DNA of 8,822 nt from UBA5336 sp039815055 (GTDB lineage Bacteria; Pseudomonadota; Alphaproteobacteria; Caulobacterales; Hyphomonadaceae). The first letter of the stretch is position 1. Each line of letters opens with the position of its first letter. The stretch spans positions 1 to 8,822 of the forward strand of contig JBCCAA010000085.1 of assembly GCA_039815055.1 (NCBI GenBank). Reading direction: 5' to 3'. This document shows, in pieces, positions 5,408 to 8,822 of the stretch. Position numbers and translations under genes: made by a program. The notes under the pieces are model-generated. The model saw only the letters and a list, made by a program, of their open reading frames with translations. It ran no database searches and was not told the DNA's origin.

Positions 5408-6715
5408 ATGCCCACACTTTGTCGTGCCTGTTGCCGGATCAGCCCAGTTCAAACGGGGCAATGTCCCGCCTGCGCAAGCACCAGGTGCCTTCACCACAGC
5501 GATATCGATTCGCTGTCGCTCGCCCATATCGACTGCGATGCCTTCTTTGCGGCGGTCGAGAAGCGCGACGATCCGAGCCTGAAAACCCGGCCGGTGATCA
5601 TTGGCAGCGGCCAGCGCGGCGTCGTGGCGACGTGCTGCTATATCGCCCGGGTTTCAGGCGTGCGCTCAGCCATGCCGATGTTCAAGGCCCTGAAAGCGTG
5701 CCCGGACGCAGTGGTGGTCAAACCCAATTTTGAGAAATACAGCGCGGCAGCGCGGCAGATCCGGACGAAATTCGACGCGCTGACGCCGGCTGTCGAAGTG
5801 GTGTCCATCGATGAGGCCTATCTTGATCTGTCCGGCACGCAGGCTGTGCACGGCGCGCCACCCGTTGTGATGCTGGCCCGGCTCGCCCTGGAGATCGAGC
5901 GAGATGTGGGCATAACCGTTTCAATCGGCCTGTCATCGAACAAGTTCCTGGCAAAGACGGCGAGCGAGTTGGACAAACCACGCGGGTTCGCCGTGATATC
6001 CCCGGAAGATGCCCCTTCCCTGCTTGCGCCAAGGCCACCAGCCGCGCTTCACGGAGTTGGACCGAAGCTCGCCGCGAAACTGACCCGGGAGGGCTATGAG
6101 ACGGTCGCAGATATCCAAAACGCGGGCCAGAAAACGCTGATCCGGGCCTATGGCGAAACAGGACAATACTTGTTTCAGCGCGCGTTCGGGCTGGACAACC
6201 GCAAAGTGGTCTCCGGCGGGAAACGTAAATCGGTCTCATCGGAGACCACATTCAACACCGATATCGGCCATGGTGAGGGTCTGACAGATCAGCTTTGGCA
6301 GGTCTGCGAAACAACTGCGGCGCGGGCAAAGGCGGCGGGTGTTGAAGGCGCAGTCGTGACTCTGAAGCTCAAAACAGCCAGCTTCAAATCTCTGACCCGT
6401 CGCACCAGCCTCAGCGACGCAACACAGCTCGCCCGCGCGATGTTTGACGCCGCTAAACCTCTGCTCGACAGGGAGGTCGGCTCGGGAGATGTCTACCGAC
6501 TCATCGGCGTTGGCCTGACCAACTTGTCTGCGGCCCGGGGCGATGCGGTGGACCTGGTCGACCCTGGAATCGCAAAACGCGCCGCCGCTGAGCGCGCCAC
6601 GGATTTGGCGCGAGCAAAGTTCGGGAAAGATGCGGTGCAGTCGGCCCGCGCCATCCGCCTCAATCAGAGGCGCAACAACGAACGAAACTCCGGTGGCCGA
6701 AAGGCGCCGGATTAA
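5408..6715 (+). CDS. dinB: DNA polymerase IV (Y-family, zinc-ribbon N-terminus)
   Basis: This 435-residue Y-family polymerase makes translesion, error-prone DNA synthesis. An N-terminal extension carries C5/C8 and C19/C22, a CX2C-X10-CX2C zinc-ribbon-like motif common in alphaproteobacterial DinB and absent from E. coli Pol IV. The palm begins at HIDCDAFFAAVEK (40-52) with D42 and steric-gate F47, and SIDEAYLDL (133-141) gives D135 and E136. A helix-hairpin-helix is at LHGVGPKLAAKL (214-225), followed by the little-finger domain (about 270-370). The C-terminal region has AVDLVDPG (380-387) where a DLF-like clamp-binding motif would be expected, so clamp contact may be weak. The start at 5408 includes the cysteine motif although no SD is visible. 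It is divergent from divK and shares its stop region with gltX. Confidence 0.96.
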   Translation: MPTLCRACCRISPVQTGQCPACASTRCLHHSDIDSLSLAHIDCDAFFAAVEKRDDPSLKTRPVIIGSGQRGVVATCCYIARVSGVRSAMPMFKALKACPDAVVVKPNFEKYSAAARQIRTKFDALTPAVEVVSIDEAYLDLSGTQAVHGAPPVVMLARLALEIERDVGITVSIGLSSNKFLAKTASELDKPRGFAVISPEDAPSLLAPRPPAALHGVGPKLAAKLTREGYETVADIQNAGQKTLIRAYGETGQYLFQRAFGLDNRKVVSGGKRKSVSSETTFNTDIGHGEGLTDQLWQVCETTAARAKAAGVEGAVVTLKLKTASFKSLTRRTSLSDATQLARAMFDAAKPLLDREVGSGDVYRLIGVGLTNLSAARGDAVDLVDPGIAKRAAAERATDLARAKFGKDAVQSARAIRLNQRRNNERNSGGRKAPD

Positions 6716-8055
6716 GCTGCGCCGAGCCGCTCCAGTACTTTGCGACGCCCAATCAGCGGCAACAGGTCAGCCATATTTGGCCCAAAAGCCTTGCCCGAAA
6801 GCGCCTTGCGAAGCGGCATGAACAGGCCCTTCCCTTTGCGACCGGTCTCGGACTTCAGCGCCTTGGTCCACTCGCTCCAGGTCTCACCCGTAAGCTCTCC
6901 AGCCGGCAAATGCGCAGAGGCTGCGGCAATGAAATCAGCGTCCTCTTCGGCGACATAAGGGGTAATGTCTCCAAATACGACATCCACCCACTCTGCTGCG
7001 TCGGCGACGCGGTTGCAGTTTTCTCTCACCACCGCCCAAAACGCCGCATCGCCCGCGCGCGGATCAATTGCGACCAGGCGGGTTCTTGCGGTGTCGAACT
7101 CCATGTCGTGAACAATGGCCGCGTTCAGCCCTTCCAACTCGCCCTCATCAAATCGGGCAGCGCCGCGAGCGATCTTCGAGAAATCGAACTCCTCGGCGAG
7201 AACCTCAAGGCTGGGGCGCACTTCTACCGCGTCGCTGGTGCCGATCTTGGCGAGCAGGGACGCGATGGCCATGGGCTCCAGCCCCTCTTCGGCCAGTTGC
7301 TGTATCGAGAGCGACCCCAAACGCTTGGACAAGCCCTGCCCGTCTGCGCCAACCAGCAACGGGGTGTGTGCCATGGCGGGCGCAGGCGAGCGGAGCGCTT
7401 CAAAAATCTCAATCTGCGCGGCGGAATTGGTCACATGGTCTTCGCCGCGCACCACATGGGTGATCTTGGCGTCAATGTCGTCGACCACGCTGGGCAGCGT
7501 GTAGAGATAGGAGCCATCGCCACGGATCAGGATTGGGTCGGACACCGAAGCGGTCTCGATGCCTTGCGTGCCGCGCACCAAATCGTCCCATTCGATGCGT
7601 TTACCCGACAGTTTGAACCGCCAATGGGGCTTGCGTCCTTCGGCTTCATAGGACTCGATTTCGTCTTTGGTCAGATCAAGCGCTGCGCGGTCATAAACCG
7701 GAGGGCGGCCGCGCGACAGCGCGATCTTGCGCTTGCGGTCCAACTCTTCAGCCGTCTCGTAGCAAGGATAAAGCAGGCCCGTTTCGCGCAGCTTGTCTGC
7801 TGCCACGGCATAGTCATCGAATTTGTCTGACTGACTGAAGGTCGAATCCCAGACAAGGCCCAGCCACGTCAGGTCGTCGCGCAGCCCCTGCTCATATTCA
7901 GCCGTGGAGCGCTCGGTGTCAGTGTCATCGATGCGCAAGACAAACTGGCCGCCCTCTTTGCGGGCAAACAGCCAGTTGATCAGCGCGGTGCGGATGTTGC
8001 CGACATGCAGCCGGCCCGTAGGCGAAGGGGCGAAACGAACGATGGGCGTGGTCAT
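6712..8055 (-). CDS. gltX: Glutamate--tRNA ligase (short alphaproteobacterial form)
   Basis: This class I aminoacyl-tRNA synthetase of 447 residues charges tRNA with glutamate. The N-terminus PSPTGRLHVGNIRTALINW carries the HIGH-type motif HVGN (17-20), and GLSKR (241-245) is the KMSKS-type motif. Conserved GluRS blocks include LRIDDTDTERS (40-50) and VVRGEDHVTNS (201-211). Of the four zinc ligands of the E. coli enzyme only C98 remains, so this form probably binds no zinc. It is shorter than the roughly 470-residue GluRS, mainly in the C-terminal anticodon-binding part. Many alphaproteobacteria carry two GltX copies, one shorter, and Glu-tRNA(Gln) is then amidated by GatCAB; I infer this may be that second copy. 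The ATG overlaps the stop of the upstream transporter (ATGA), and the stop overlaps that of dinB. Confidence 0.95.
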   Translation of the reverse strand: MTTPIVRFAPSPTGRLHVGNIRTALINWLFARKEGGQFVLRIDDTDTERSTAEYEQGLRDDLTWLGLVWDSTFSQSDKFDDYAVAADKLRETGLLYPCYETAEELDRKRKIALSRGRPPVYDRAALDLTKDEIESYEAEGRKPHWRFKLSGKRIEWDDLVRGTQGIETASVSDPILIRGDGSYLYTLPSVVDDIDAKITHVVRGEDHVTNSAAQIEIFEALRSPAPAMAHTPLLVGADGQGLSKRLGSLSIQQLAEEGLEPMAIASLLAKIGTSDAVEVRPSLEVLAEEFDFSKIARGAARFDEGELEGLNAAIVHDMEFDTARTRLVAIDPRAGDAAFWAVVRENCNRVADAAEWVDVVFGDITPYVAEEDADFIAAASAHLPAGELTGETWSEWTKALKSETGRKGKGLFMPLRKALSGKAFGPNMADLLPLIGRRKVLERLGAA

Positions 8056-8822
8056 GGTATGCTTTCAGGGTCTTTTGGGCCGACAATCGCGGCCAGACGC
8101 GGCTGAATAAGCCCCATCAGCGCGCTCGCCAAGAGGCAATAACCGCCCATCACCGCAAGCTGCAGCGGAAAAGCGATCCCAGCATCAATGAGATACCCTG
8201 TAATAAATGGAGATGCCGCGCTCGACACCACCATCGCCGAATAGGCCAGCGCGCGAATTTCCCCAAGGAACTGAGCACCAAACAACTCTGGCCACAGCGC
8301 GCCCATAATCGCCGAAGCCGTACCACCGGTCAGACCGAGAAGGAACATCAACGCGAAAACGATCGCAGCGTCCTGGAACAGGAAGGGCAGCCAAAGTCCC
8401 ACTCCCATAGGAAGCAGCATAACCGGCAAGAGAAACCGCGCGCTGAACGTATCGATGACAAAGCCCACAACAAAAGCGGCGCCAACTTGCGTGATCGCGA
8501 ACACCATGAAACCGAATGCAAACACCACAGGAGACCAGCTCTTGATCTCAACCAGGTGAAGCTGGTGGAAGAACAGGCAGGTCATCATGAAGGCTGGCGC
8601 CAGAATCCCCAGAAGCAACGCCCAGAAGGCAGGTTCGCGCAACACATCCCGCCGCCGCCAGTGACGAGGATCTGCGCTTTGCGATTCACTTGCTTCGCCC
8701 GGCTTGATGCGCGGCGTGCGCTCCTGACTCAAAAGCAGGTAGATGAGTGGAAGTGTCACCAGCAATAGCACCCCTGCTCCGCCAATCCACAATGCGCGAA
8801 ACCCCAAGGTCAGGATCACCGA
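8052..8822 (-). CDS. MFS transporter, C-terminal half (partial)
   Basis: The frame is open to the right edge, giving 256 residues of an incomplete protein. Several hydrophobic segments of membrane-span length are visible: one near the visible start (WIGGAGVLLLVTLPLIYLLL), then a basic cytoplasmic loop with PRHWRRRDVLREPAFW, then about six more spans. This is the pattern of spans 6-12 of a 12-span major facilitator with its central loop. About 150 residues should lie beyond the edge; a GTG at 8819 is unlikely to be the true start because it would leave half a transporter. The loop motif is reminiscent of monocarboxylate or oxalate/formate-type MFS proteins, but the substrate cannot be read. 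The stop overlaps the gltX ATG (ATGA), so the two are probably cotranscribed. Confidence 0.85.
   Translation of the reverse strand, partial: SVILTLGFRALWIGGAGVLLLVTLPLIYLLLSQERTPRIKPGEASESQSADPRHWRRRDVLREPAFWALLLGILAPAFMMTCLFFHQLHLVEIKSWSPVVFAFGFMVFAITQVGAAFVVGFVIDTFSARFLLPVMLLPMGVGLWLPFLFQDAAIVFALMFLLGLTGGTASAIMGALWPELFGAQFLGEIRALAYSAMVVSSAASPFITGYLIDAGIAFPLQLAVMGGYCLLASALMGLIQPRLAAIVGPKDPESIP

Noticed and set aside
6910..7830. A 306-codon plus-strand open frame opposite gltX
   Set aside because: It is antisense to a well-conserved GluRS and has no domain of its own; it is a codon-bias shadow.
8817..8819. GTG as the start codon of the MFS transporter
   Set aside because: It would give a protein of only about seven membrane spans lacking the N-terminal half of an MFS fold, and the frame stays open to the edge, so the gene is treated as truncated by the window.
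1..8822. A search for a mobile element, defence system, CRISPR array or tRNA
   Set aside because: All sizeable frames are explained by core genes, no transposase, integrase or phage motif was seen, and no repeat array or tRNA-like fold was recognised by eye.

Overview
The window looks like a conserved chromosomal segment of an alphaproteobacterium from the Caulobacterales/Maricaulales (Hyphomonadaceae-like) group. The main reason is a divK-pleD pair whose proteins keep the Caulobacter hallmarks: DivK with intact receiver residues, and PleD as REC, pseudo-REC and GGDEF with phospho-acceptor D53, I-site RxxD and GGEEF. A DinB with an N-terminal zinc-ribbon extension, a short GluRS and a moderately GC-rich codon pattern point the same way. 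No rRNA, tRNA, CRISPR array, insertion sequence, phage gene or integration scar was seen.

Layout. Positions 1-237 are non-coding, with an inverted repeat, a possible start of a leftward gene at the very edge, and a clear intrinsic terminator (178-209). Five genes then run leftward as one block: divK (5249-4857), pleD (4860-3499), rnr (3443-1197), a Nudix hydrolase (1200-490) and rpmG (405-238). divK/pleD and rnr/Nudix each overlap by ATGA. Gaps of 55 nt (pleD-rnr) and 84 nt (Nudix-rpmG) separate the rest, and rpmG probably also has its own promoter. The block ends at the terminator.

From 5250 to 5407 lies a divergent intergenic region with a near-consensus CtrA box, one GANTC site and a one-mismatch alphaproteobacterial LexA-type box. 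dinB (5408-6715) runs rightward from it and meets gltX (8055-6712) tail to tail, so that one TTAA serves as stop codon on both strands. gltX is coupled by another ATGA to an upstream MFS transporter (8822-8052) whose N-terminal half lies beyond the right edge.

Functionally the block joins cell-cycle signalling (DivK acting on the DivL/CckA/CtrA path, PleD making c-di-GMP), RNA turnover (RNase R), nucleotide or CoA clean-up (Nudix), and translation (L33, GluRS). I see no novel defence or mobile system. The points most worth checking are regulatory: the CtrA-like site between divK and dinB, and the compact overlapping gene junctions.
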